From NCBI GenBank assembly GCA_916048095.2, contig CAJZIA020000002.1, forward strand, positions 88,871 through 152,870: 64,000 nt of DNA, in the 5' to 3' direction. Shown here piece by piece: positions 46,201 to 53,809 of this stretch. This DNA is from Sacculina carcini (taxonomy: Eukaryota > Arthropoda > Thecostraca > Sacculinidae). Numbering within the stretch: the stretch's first letter is position 1; each line of letters begins with the position of its first letter. The translations under genes and the position numbers were made by a program. A model generated the notes under the pieces. The model saw only the letters and a program-made list of their open reading frames with translations. It searched no databases and had not been told where the DNA came from.

Positions 46201-46505
46201 CGAAAACATACCTCCAACAGCTGGAAGACGACTGCAGTTTCGCTGGCAAATCTCTTGCGGTCTGCTTGAAGATTGCAAGTGCGAAAGTGTGGCATAATTT
46301 ATTTAAGAATATTTAATTGGGTAGTGCAATTGTATGGTGTTATACTTGTATTGTATTTGTATCGTCTAGTCATTAATAATTATTAATGTGTTTTTATTAG
46401 TGTATGTATTGTATTTATTACCCGTCATGTCTTTCGTTATTATATTGTTGCAACAACGTTCTCATGCCTTTTCTCATGGCCCGATAATACACGTATCATC
46501 ATCAT
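43267..46505 (+). mobile_element. Nearly intact AP-endonuclease LINE with 11-bp target duplication
   Basis: Flanked by CAGAGCTCGCG at 43256-43266 and 46506-46516. The empty site is visible at P1 (about 21486, CAGAGCTCGTG). The 3' end is a short ATCATCATC tail rather than poly(A). About 3.24 kb, with a single long coding frame. It inserted into the N-terminal part of the P2 polymerase. The clade is not assigned; the simple-repeat tail and one-ORF plan resemble RTE-like LINEs. Confidence 0.85.
43368..46316 (+). pseudogene. LINE endonuclease-reverse transcriptase, one nonsense codon
   Basis: One frame of about 982 codons from ATG 43368. The N-terminus is an exonuclease-endonuclease-phosphatase endonuclease: NVATFNTRTL, AVQEHR, VVGDFNAD and SDHAMLL supply the expected Asn, Glu, Asp-x-Asn and Ser-Asp-His residues. 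A TAG at 44268-44270 lies in the linker; the frame then stays open to 46316. RT signature regions: FVDFFKAFDRV, SGVLQGDTLAPYL, and catalytic YADD in LAYADDLALLS; a thumb region follows (AYLGSQL, KVQLFRACVEPVLLYAS). No terminal zinc knuckle. Apart from the single nonsense codon the protein looks complete, so the insertion is fairly recent. Confidence 0.85.
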
Positions 46506-46516
46506 CAGAGCTCGCG

Positions 46517-46716
46517 GGAGATAGTGAGTCCCGGCATTCCGAAAGAAACATTTATTGTTGGTAAACCAGGACTTCACGTCTCCATTGAGCTTTAGCCTAG
46601 CAGCGCCGTGAATGTCGATGTCCATGTGCGTCTGTTGTTTGATGTGTGTGACTGTGAGGTGTTATGTGGAGTTGTTGCTGATGAATGACGCGTTTGACTG
46701 TATGATGGATTCGAGC
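46517..46716 (-). pseudogene. Polinton/adintovirus-type polymerase N-terminus, P2 exon 2
   Basis: Starts at a predicted splice acceptor (TTTGTTTCAAG before 46716). The spliced frame reads LESIIQSNASFISNNST, a TAA (P1 has TTA at this place), then MDIDIHGAARLKLNGDVKSWF and THYLPRAL up to the LINE insertion. It matches P1 21487-21670 closely. In P1 homology stops just inside this exon, so the P1 copy has lost the splice acceptor. Confidence 0.75.
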
Positions 46717-46813
46717 CTTGAAACAAACAACCAAATTCATATTTAATTTGATTATTTAATCTCGTAAATAAAATATAGTGAATAAAACAAAATTAAAATA
46801 CCAAAACGCTTAC
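46717..46813 (-). other. Predicted 97-bp spliceosomal intron in the P2 polymerase
   Basis: Donor AG/GTAAGC at 46814/46813 and acceptor TTTCAAG at 46717. It is AT-rich with in-frame stops, so read-through is impossible. Splicing joins a phase-2 codon and restores the frame used in P1 downstream. Confidence 0.65.
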
Positions 46814-47172
46814 CTTTTTGACAAAAATGACACGTCGAAATCTCTGACGCGCCGAGGCACCAGGTATGCGTCCTGCTTGTAGTCGGCGTTGCGCAGAGTA
46901 ATGCCCACATAATCGTCAGGGTCCACTCCTTGGAGCACCTGACCCACCACAGCGTCGATGGTCGCCTCAATTGAAGCAATTGCTCCAATGACGTTGTCGG
47001 GCTCCGTAAAGTTGAGCTCCAGGTGGTACGACTTTCCTTGGGCTCTGAATCGCCGAATTTACCTTGAGCTCATATCTTGCAAAACACATCGGATATTGCT
47101 CACCTCGACAGTGTCTCCACGCTTCATTGGTGAACCGTCGTCCTCATCACTCAACCGATGTTTTGCAGCCAT
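46814..47172 (-). pseudogene. Polinton/adintovirus-type polymerase N-terminus, P2 exon 1
   Basis: ATG at 47172 starts MAAKHRLSDEDDGSPMKRGD. A TAA at 47059-47061 interrupts; the same frame continues YHLELNFTEPDN, VDPDDYVGITLRN and LVPRRVRDFDVSFLSK, then reaches the predicted donor. The D-VG-L-N...P-VPRRVRD pattern is what I associate with the start of metazoan Polinton polymerases. The GCGCATGCGC-rich segment upstream may be its promoter. Confidence 0.7.
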
Positions 47173-47309
47173 CTCTCTCCGAAACAATATGGCAGCAAAT
47201 ATAACAAACACGAAAAGACACTGGAGCACTAAAGACCGACCCGCACGCAACAAACGATGAAACGAAATGACAGATGCGCACTGACTCGACAATTTATATA
47301 CTTTGGATG

Positions 47310-47605
47310 ATGAAGTCGGCGCATGCGCAGTATATCAAAAACATGCACCTGCATGAACTCTTATCATACAACGTCATCAACTGCGCAGTTTTATTGACAA
47401 CATTCCCCGACAGCCTGGCGCCATCTCAAGGTCACCTTGACTGATGCAATGCACACACCATGATATTATGGTGACGCTTGCGCATGCGCAGTACATCAAA
47501 CACATTCCCCGCCAGTCTGGCGCCATATCAAGGTCACCTTGGATGATGCACAATCACGCACCGCGCACGTGATACCGTGCTGACGTCTGCGCATGCGCAG
47601 TTTAA
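47310..47605. promoter_or_regulatory. Tandem modules with NRF1-like GCGCATGCGC palindromes
   Basis: TGCGCATGCGCA-type palindromes occur near 47321, 47482 and 47590 within partial tandem modules that also repeat ACATTCCCCG-CAG-CTGGCGCCAT and AAGGTCACCTTG (a near-palindrome). TGCGCATGCGCA is the consensus site of NRF1/Ewg factors. The location upstream of the P2 polymerase ATG (minus strand) suits a promoter. Confidence 0.6.
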
Positions 47606-47621
47606 ACACACTTGATAAATA

Positions 47622-48180
47622 TGTAGTTCTGTATTGGCGTGTGCGTGCATTTGTGTGTGAGTGTGAGCGTGTGCGTATGTATGTATGTATGTGTGTGTGT
47701 GCTTGTGTGTAGTTCTGTATTGGCGTGTGCGTGCTTTTGTGTGTGAGTGTGAGCGTGTGCGTATGTATGTATGTATGTATGTGTGTGTGCTTGTGCGTAT
47801 GTTCTAGTGTAGTGAGTGTCAAGGGCATAAGCGGAGCTAGTGTAGTGATGATTGAAAGCTGTAGTGTAAGCTGATGCGCGTGTGTGCGCATACAGTGGTG
47901 CGTTGTTGCGCTTATGAGCTTTACAGCTGGGAGCTGAGCTATGAAGTTGTTGGTAAGAAGGTCAGTGCCATACGAGGAGTGGTTGTGTGTGTTGTGAGCT
48001 GTGGTGGTACAGGAATTGTGTTAGTGCGCGGTTGAGTTGTTCTCGTGGCGTTCTGTGTATTCTTCTTGGTTGCGTTTTTGCTCGTCATTCTCATCTCTAC
48101 GGCCTTGTTTCATCTTCATCTTTAATACATCGTGCAATCTTCCGTTTGTTATTGGGTGAAGACATGAAGCACAAGTTACA
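47622..48180 (+). mobile_element. 5' LTR of element B (559 bp)
   Basis: Begins TGTAGTTCTG and ends ...CACAAGTTACA. The first ~85 bp are duplicated in tandem within the LTR (second TGTAGTTCTG at about 47707), both rich in GTGTGCG and GTATGTAT. The gag ATG at 48164 lies inside it. Confidence 0.9.
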
Positions 48181-48997
48181 AGCTATTTCGGCGCCCCGTA
48201 CGGAGGCAACGTTGGATTTCAGACTCGTACCGGAATACGATGGGACGACAGATCCGTCTGCATGGATTGGGAAGGTGAAAAAGATATGTCGTTTGCACGG
48301 AGTGAGTCAAGTGGCAGTGGTGGCCGGCATGCGCCTCGTGGGTGATGCTTATGAAGTGGTGGATGCCTTGTCTGACAGTGACCAGCTGGATATGTCTAAA
48401 TTGGAAGAGGAGCTTCAAACCGCGTTCGGAATGGATTCATTCACTGCTTACGACGAATTCACAAAACGGAAGTTAGTGACTGGCGAAAGTGTCAACGTTT
48501 TATTGGCAAGTCTACGCATTCTGGGCAAACGATGCAACATCTCCGACGACGTTTCGTTAAAATGTGCGTTTGTGGCGGCCCTCCCTCAACACGTGAGGCA
48601 GACCATGCGAGCAAACGCCAGACTTGATGCTATGGGCATGGAGGAAGTTGTGGACCGGGCGAGAGTAGTGCTGGCAGAGTCAAACGCTTCTGGATGTGGA
48701 CCGGCAATTAACCAGCAGCCTGAAGGGGGCGCAGTCGCTACCGTGGTGGCACACGCCGCATCACCGCGACGCGTAGGAACGTCTCCAGCGAGGTGCTATG
48801 TGTGTCACAAGGTGGGTCATATAGCGCGTTATTGTAGTCAGCGACAAATGGCGACAATTGAACGAGGCGTTGGCGATCCGAAAAGTCGAGCACGACTGAC
48901 GTGTTATACCTGCGGCAAATACGGACATATTAGCCCTGTGTGTCCTTTAAATGCCAAAGGAGAGGAGGCCTCGACGCGAGCCTTTTCTCCGCAGTGA
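48164..48997 (+). CDS. Element B gag with two CCHC zinc knuckles
   Basis: ATG 48164 gives 277 residues and is the first in-frame ATG; it lies in the LTR, 17 nt from its end, so MKHKLQ is LTR-encoded. The body has LVPEYDGTTDPSAWIGKVKK and FAGMDSFTAYDEF-like capsid sequence shared with element A. Two nucleic-acid-binding knuckles follow, CYVCHKVGHIARYC and CYTCGKYGHISPVC (both C-x2-C-x4-H-x4-C). The frame overlaps pol by 58 nt with a canonical -1 slippery site. No lesion seen. It should form the particle that packages element RNA. Confidence 0.88.
   Translation: MKHKLQAISAPRTEATLDFRLVPEYDGTTDPSAWIGKVKKICRLHGVSQVAVVAGMRLVGDAYEVVDALSDSDQLDMSKLEEELQTAFGMDSFTAYDEFTKRKLVTGESVNVLLASLRILGKRCNISDDVSLKCAFVAALPQHVRQTMRANARLDAMGMEEVVDRARVVLAESNASGCGPAINQQPEGGAVATVVAHAASPRRVGTSPARCYVCHKVGHIARYCSQRQMATIERGVGDPKSRARLTCYTCGKYGHISPVCPLNAKGEEASTRAFSPQ
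48181..48192 (+). promoter_or_regulatory. Candidate primer-binding site of element B
   Basis: AGCTATTTCGGC starts at the first base after the LTR. It is identical to element A and complementary to the 5' end of tRNA-Phe. The LTR edge is fixed independently by the AAATA target duplication. The primer complement was not seen in the LTR, arguing against Tf1-style self-priming. Confidence 0.6.
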
Positions 48998-51885
48998 ATC
49001 CAGCGTCGCTGATCACACTGATGGTCACCGTAAATGGCAGGCGGTGCCGAGCAATGCTGGACACTCGTTGTACTAGGAGCCTAGTATACAAACGTTTATG
49101 TGATAGCCGTTTAAGAAGAACTGATACAACATTGGTAACTATCAGTGGTGACGAGATGGCGTGTGAAGGAGAGTGTCGCGTAGACGTTGAAGTGGACTGT
49201 GCAAAAAGAATTGACATCGACGCCCTGGTGGTGAACCACAGGCCTGTTGGTATGGACGTCGTACTTGGATTGGACTGCGTGAAAGCGTTGGTGGGATTAT
49301 CGTTGGATGTCGACCTACATCCCTCTTTTGGACTAGATTCACAGGCATGGTGTGTCAGCCGCACAGAGGACGCTATGGCGGTGGCGGAAACCCAATGTCT
49401 CTCGATAGAGCACAGCGATTTCTCTGCCACATACGATAAAGAGGGAAATTTTTGGAGCGTCAAATGGAAATGGGCCACTCAACCAGAGATTCTGACTAAT
49501 CAGACGGCTGAATACAACATTCCTCACAACCTTCGGGAAGCATACAAAGATGAAATTCAGCATTGGATCAGTGAGGGCTGGTTAATAGAGCACGACTCGA
49601 AGATCCATGGACCAGCAAAGGGACTTATACCACTGATGGTGGTAAATCAGAAAAACAAGTCCAAAGTTCGCCCAGTTATGGACTTTCGTCAACTCAACCA
49701 CTATATCGAGTTGCACACTGCAGAAGCTGATGTTTGCCATCAAAAGTTGCGGGATTGGCGAAGAAAAGGTGACAAAATTGCACTACTGGATTTGAGAAAG
49801 GCATACCTTCAGATAAATGTTGACCCCGAGCTCTGGAGTTATCAAACGGTGATTGTACAAGGGAAGAAATACTGTTTGACACGGCTCGGATTTGGACTCA
49901 GTGTTGCACCAATGATTATGAAAGTTATTGTCGAGTATGTGCTGGCTCAAGACGACGTAATCCAGGGTTCAGCTTCGTCGTATATTGACGACATCATTGT
50001 GGACGAGTCGGGAGTAACTGCGGAAAAGGTGAGGGAGCATTTTAATCAGTTTGGCCTGGTGTGCAAGGCGGCCTCGCGGGCCAATCCGACTTGCCGCGTA
50101 TTGGGGTTGAGTCTTCAACGCGACAATGGCAAGTTGTCATGGACAAGAGACAACATCATAGAAGAGTCAAGAGGCCCGATAACTCGGAGGAAAGTTTTCA
50201 GTTTCTGCGGGCAGGTGATTGGGCACCTACCAGTGGGAGGATGGATGCGAGTCGCGGCTTCATATGTAAAGAGACTGGCAAATGAATCAAGTCAAGGTTG
50301 GGATGACGAGATTGTGGATCAGAGATGTTTGAGTGTATTGAAACAGTTTGCAGATAGAGTTAAGAACGAAGACGCTGCGAGAGGAACGTGGAGTGTGAAA
50401 GGAAACCAGATGAATGTTTGGGTAGATGCAAGCCTGTTGGCGCTGGGGGTGGTGCTTGAAATAAACGGCGACGTGGTAGAGGACGCATGTTGGCTACGAA
50501 AGGACAGTCAGCATATTAACATGGCGGAAATGGATGCTGCTCTAAAAGGGCTGAATTTGGCTGCAGCGTGGAATATGAAAAATATAACAGTAAAAACCGA
50601 TTCGTTCACTGTTTTTCGATGGATGAAAGATGTGCTTACCGGAGCCGTAAGGGTAAAAACCAAGGCTATTGGAGAATTATTGATTAGGAGACGACTCGAA
50701 ACTCTCAAATGTGTGAGGGAGGAGCTAGGACTGGCAATAGAAGTTGTCCACGTACCATCGAAAGAAAACATCGCCGATGTTTTGACCCGAGTGCCTCTCA
50801 GGTGGTTGAATGCTTCAGAGGAATCGAATGTGTGTTGCAGCGGCACTCCACGGGAGAGCATGAGTGAGGCAGAGATGAAAGAGGTGCATCAGCTGGCAGG
50901 ACATCCGGGAGTGCGGAGAACGCTGTACTTTGCCAAAAGGAGGAACCGCTTCGCGACAAGAAGACTAGCACACAATGTAGTGACATCATGCGACTCGTGC
51001 CGTTCTATTGACCCCACCCCTGTGAAGTGGGAGCGAGGCAGCCTGACTGTGAAAACCGTTTGGCAGCGACTGGCAATGGACGTCACTCACTACCGCGGGA
51101 CATCGTATTTGTCTATTATTGATTGCGGTCCATCGCGTTATGCAATTTGGAGAGCGTTGTGGCGAGAGGACTCCAAGCATATAGTAGATCAATTGCAAGA
51201 AGTATTCTTGGAACGAGGAGCGCCACGAGAAGTGCTGCTTGACAACGGAACAGCATTTTGCAGTCGGGAATTTCGATGCTTCTTAGCAGGGTGGAAAATC
51301 AACCCCATGTGTCGTTGTGCCTACGAGCCACACGGTAATGGTGTCATTGAGAGGTGCCACCGGTCGGTAAAGGTCATTGCAGCTCGGTGTGGCTGCTCGG
51401 TTCAAGAAGCCGTCTACCGATACAACGTGTCACCGCTTGACGATGTGAATGAATTTTCAGCTCCAATGAATCGTCTCTACAAATATGTTGTAGGTGTCCG
51501 CGGAGTTGATCCAGAAGCAGCACAAGTGACGAGACCCATTAGAGGTCCAGGAGCGTATCGGCCGGGTCAAAGAGTGTGGGTGAGGAGACCTGGCACACGA
51601 TGTGATAGATTGTCTGCGCGTGGTGTGGTTACTTCCAACATATCTGAACAGGCGGTGGAAGTCAACGGAGTACCGTACCACTACAAGGATATTAGACCGA
51701 GGGGCGAGTCGGAAGAAATGAAGACAACACTGCATCAGAGCGCAGTTGACTCAACTGATGAGGCTCCTATGACTCTGCGGTTTCAACATGAAGTTCCGGA
51801 AGAAGTGGCCCAAAGCCAGCAAGCGGAACTTAGAAGGAGTGAAAGAATCAGACGAAGGAGAGAGTGCCAACTATGTGATTCTTGA
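48940..51885 (+). CDS. Element B pol (protease, RT, RNase H, integrase)
   Basis: An open frame of 981 codons, presumably made by -1 frameshifting from gag, so it needs no start codon. The protease is LDTRCTRSLV, where the catalytic DTG Gly is Arg. RT has VRPVMDFRQLN, LLDLRKAYLQI, LGFGLSVAP and catalytic YIDD (SSYIDDIIVDE). RNase H has WVDASLLALGV, MAEMDAALKG and ENIADVLTRVP. Integrase has an HHCC finger (HQLAGHPGVRR, CDSCRSID) and the DDE core (MDVTHYRG, DNGTAF, NGVIERCH), plus a C-terminal RVWVRRPGTRCD segment. Ends 15 bp before the 3' LTR. Intact except for the protease substitution. Confidence 0.9.
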   Translation: MSFKCQRRGGLDASLFSAVNPASLITLMVTVNGRRCRAMLDTRCTRSLVYKRLCDSRLRRTDTTLVTISGDEMACEGECRVDVEVDCAKRIDIDALVVNHRPVGMDVVLGLDCVKALVGLSLDVDLHPSFGLDSQAWCVSRTEDAMAVAETQCLSIEHSDFSATYDKEGNFWSVKWKWATQPEILTNQTAEYNIPHNLREAYKDEIQHWISEGWLIEHDSKIHGPAKGLIPLMVVNQKNKSKVRPVMDFRQLNHYIELHTAEADVCHQKLRDWRRKGDKIALLDLRKAYLQINVDPELWSYQTVIVQGKKYCLTRLGFGLSVAPMIMKVIVEYVLAQDDVIQGSASSYIDDIIVDESGVTAEKVREHFNQFGLVCKAASRANPTCRVLGLSLQRDNGKLSWTRDNIIEESRGPITRRKVFSFCGQVIGHLPVGGWMRVAASYVKRLANESSQGWDDEIVDQRCLSVLKQFADRVKNEDAARGTWSVKGNQMNVWVDASLLALGVVLEINGDVVEDACWLRKDSQHINMAEMDAALKGLNLAAAWNMKNITVKTDSFTVFRWMKDVLTGAVRVKTKAIGELLIRRRLETLKCVREELGLAIEVVHVPSKENIADVLTRVPLRWLNASEESNVCCSGTPRESMSEAEMKEVHQLAGHPGVRRTLYFAKRRNRFATRRLAHNVVTSCDSCRSIDPTPVKWERGSLTVKTVWQRLAMDVTHYRGTSYLSIIDCGPSRYAIWRALWREDSKHIVDQLQEVFLERGAPREVLLDNGTAFCSREFRCFLAGWKINPMCRCAYEPHGNGVIERCHRSVKVIAARCGCSVQEAVYRYNVSPLDDVNEFSAPMNRLYKYVVGVRGVDPEAAQVTRPIRGPGAYRPGQRVWVRRPGTRCDRLSARGVVTSNISEQAVEVNGVPYHYKDIRPRGESEEMKTTLHQSAVDSTDEAPMTLRFQHEVPEEVAQSQQAELRRSERIRRRRECQLCDS
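48946..48952 (+). promoter_or_regulatory. -1 frameshift slippery heptamer
   Basis: T TTA AAT in the gag frame (codons CCT TTA AAT) fits X XXY YYZ and lies just after the second zinc knuckle. A -1 shift here enters the pol frame exactly at its upstream end. Confidence 0.8.
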
Positions 51886-51899
51886 GAATCAGAGGGAGG

Positions 51900-52458
51900 T
51901 GTAGTTCTGTATTGGCGTGTGCGTGCATTTGTGTGTGAGTGTGAGCGTGTGCGTATGTATGTATGTATGTGTGTGTGTGCTTGTGTGTAGTTCTGTATTG
52001 GCGTGTGCGTGCATTTGTGTGTGAGTGTGAGCGTGTGCGTATGTATGTATGTATGTATGTGTGTGTGCTTGTGCGTATGTTCTAGTGTAGTGAGTGTCAA
52101 GGGCATAAGCGGAGCTAGTGTAGTGATGATTGAAAGCTGTAGTGTAAGCTGATGCGCGTGTATGCGCATACAGTGGTGCGTTGTTGCGCTTATGAGCTTT
52201 ACAGCTGGGAGTTCAGCTATGAAGTTGTTGGTAAGAAGGTCAGTGCCATACGAGGAGTGGTTGTGTGTGTTGTGAGCTGTGGTGGTACAGGAATTGTGTT
52301 AGTGCGCGGTTGAGTTGTTCTCGTGGCGTTCTGTGTATTCTTCTTGGTTGCGTTTTTGCTCGTCATTCTCATCTCTACGGCCTTGTTTCATCTTCATCTT
52401 TAATACATCGTGCAATCTTCCGTTTGTTATTGGGTGAAGACATGAAGCACAAGTTACA
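51900..52458 (+). mobile_element. 3' LTR of element B (559 bp)
   Basis: Preceded by polypurine tract AGAGGGAGG (51891-51899). Same length as the 5' LTR, with about four substitutions. Followed by AAATA, the target duplication. Confidence 0.9.
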
Positions 52459-52750
52459 AAATATTTTTAAATCAACTTGTTTTAACACAACTAATTACCA
52501 TAACCAAATATAATAAACATTAATGTACCAAATACGTGCGTCACAATTGTATCATGTGCGCCAAAAAAATGAATGTCTAAGAAATATATACGTGCGGGTA
52601 TATAAGTAAGTTGTTAGATACATGCTTAAAGTGAAAATTTTCTACGAAACAGTCCAAAATTCAAACATATGAAAATTGAATAGCTTTTGTTGTGGTTTTT
52701 GACAACATATTTATACATTTTTCGCCGTATAATAAAAACATAAAACGCAG
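52459..52750. other. AT-rich sequence, no gene
   Basis: Flank between element B and the Helitron fragment. Nothing recognised. Confidence 0.5.
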
Positions 52751-52810
52751 AAAATTGACACCGACCTGCAAAATGAGGCGGCTGGCGGCGGTGGCGACTT
52801 CGCAGGAGAT

Positions 52811-53374
52811 GTGGACCGCGAAGAGGCTACTACCGTCACGGCCGTGGACCAACCAAAACGACAACCCACTGAGGTTCAGCGCATCGCTCAAGCGGTGGGG
52901 AACAACTCTGAGCCATTGCTGGAGTGGCCACGTAGAGGGCAGGAGCCAATGAACGAGTACGGCCACATCGAACTGTTCACCCAGACGTTCCCCACTCTCT
53001 TCCCCATGGCCTCCGCCGACATCAGCCATGTAGACCCGCCCTGCCCAAGAGCGAAAAATGTGGAATACGGGGAGTGGCTGGCTCACCTGATGGCACTGGA
53101 GGACGGCCGCAACGCTCGCCACCCGAGACTTCGGTACTATGTGTGGAACCTTCTACAGAGACGCGACGAGGAGAAACGTGAGCTGCTGGAATACTTCGAC
53201 AGTTTCGTCAGCGCCTGGAACCCGGGCTCCATCAGCACCGAAGACATCCGCCGTTACCAGCAGGAGGCTCCCAATCACCTGCAGCTGCTAACCCTACTAT
53301 CGCCACACCACAGGTCAGCCGACATTCATGCCAGGTACGATATGGCGAGTCAGACGATCAGGCTAACGATCTAG
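52811..53374 (+). pseudogene. Helitron Rep-helicase N-terminal fragment
   Basis: An open frame of about 187 codons has LLEWPRRGQEPMNEYG, FTQTFPTLFPMASADI, YGEWLAHLMALEDGRNARHP and YYVWNLLQRR. This is the order seen upstream of and into the Helitron-like N-terminal domain (F-PTLFP-G...L-RY-DGRFA-HP). The HUH Rep motif and the helicase are absent; the frame ends at a TAG near 53374 shortly before a CA microsatellite. No Helitron termini are visible, so this is an isolated fragment. Confidence 0.7.
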
Positions 53375-53433
53375 CCCAGTTAGTCAACGTCAGTAACAGG
53401 CATCGGATGGTGGTGTGGGACGGAACGGTCTGG

Positions 53434-53455
53434 TGACACACACACACACACACAC

Positions 53456-53482
<27 letters not shown>
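53434..53482. repeat. (CA)n microsatellite
   Basis: CACACACA with one TA interruption, joining the Helitron fragment to a gypsy RNase H fragment. Confidence 0.9.
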
Positions 53483-53483
<1 letters not shown>

Positions 53484-53486
<3 letters not shown>

Positions 53487-53640
53487 TCACCGACCACAAA
53501 CCGCTGACTGCAGCCATCGTGTCCGGTTCAGAGACGTACTCACCGCGCGAGATCCGTCATTTCGACTTTATCTCGCAGCTCACCACCGACATACGACACG
53601 TGCCAGGCGAAGAGAACCCAGACAACACGCCGTCGAGACA
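53484..53640 (+). pseudogene. Gypsy RNase H fragment
   Basis: FTDHKPLTAAIVSG, REIRHFDFISQLTTDIRHVPG and EEN are the end of a gypsy RNase H. Where VADALSRLP should follow, the sequence switches to the inverted dispersed repeat. Confidence 0.75.
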
Positions 53641-53644
53641 ACAC

Positions 53645-53805
53645 GCCACGTTCTCCTCAACGCTGGGTGGCGCCACAGGCAGGAATGAAAACGATCAAAA
53701 GATTAATTATTAATAGCATATGCGGACACTACACAACTACGATCTTCCACGATCTGCCTCGTATACGAGTCACTCAACACACACTCTGCGTCTCTCACCC
53801 TCGCG
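53645..53805 (-). repeat. Dispersed repeat, inverted third copy
   Basis: Reverse complement of about 39290-39480, including TGGCGCCAC, AATTAATCTTTTGATCG and the CTCGTATACGAG core. Confidence 0.85.
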
Positions 53806-53809
53806 TATT

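Larger units (their letters stand above)
47622..52458 (+). mobile_element. LTR retrotransposon B, complete and young
   Basis: LTRs of 559 bp each bound 3719 bp of internal sequence with intact gag and pol. The 5-bp target duplication AAATA is perfect (47617-47621 and 52459-52463). I count about four differences between the LTRs. Domain order is protease-RT-RNase H-integrase, as in Ty3/gypsy and BEL elements, but RT and integrase wording differs from the ordinary gypsy copies in this window. It inserted next to the P2 polymerase promoter. Confidence 0.92.

Noticed and set aside
46958-47260. 100-codon plus-strand ORF
   Set aside because: Shadow of the polymerase N-terminus on the opposite strand, which has clear family motifs.
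47496-47891. 131-codon minus-strand frame rich in Thr and His
   Set aside because: It is the translation of GT-rich LTR sequence and recurs at 51783-52169 in the other LTR.
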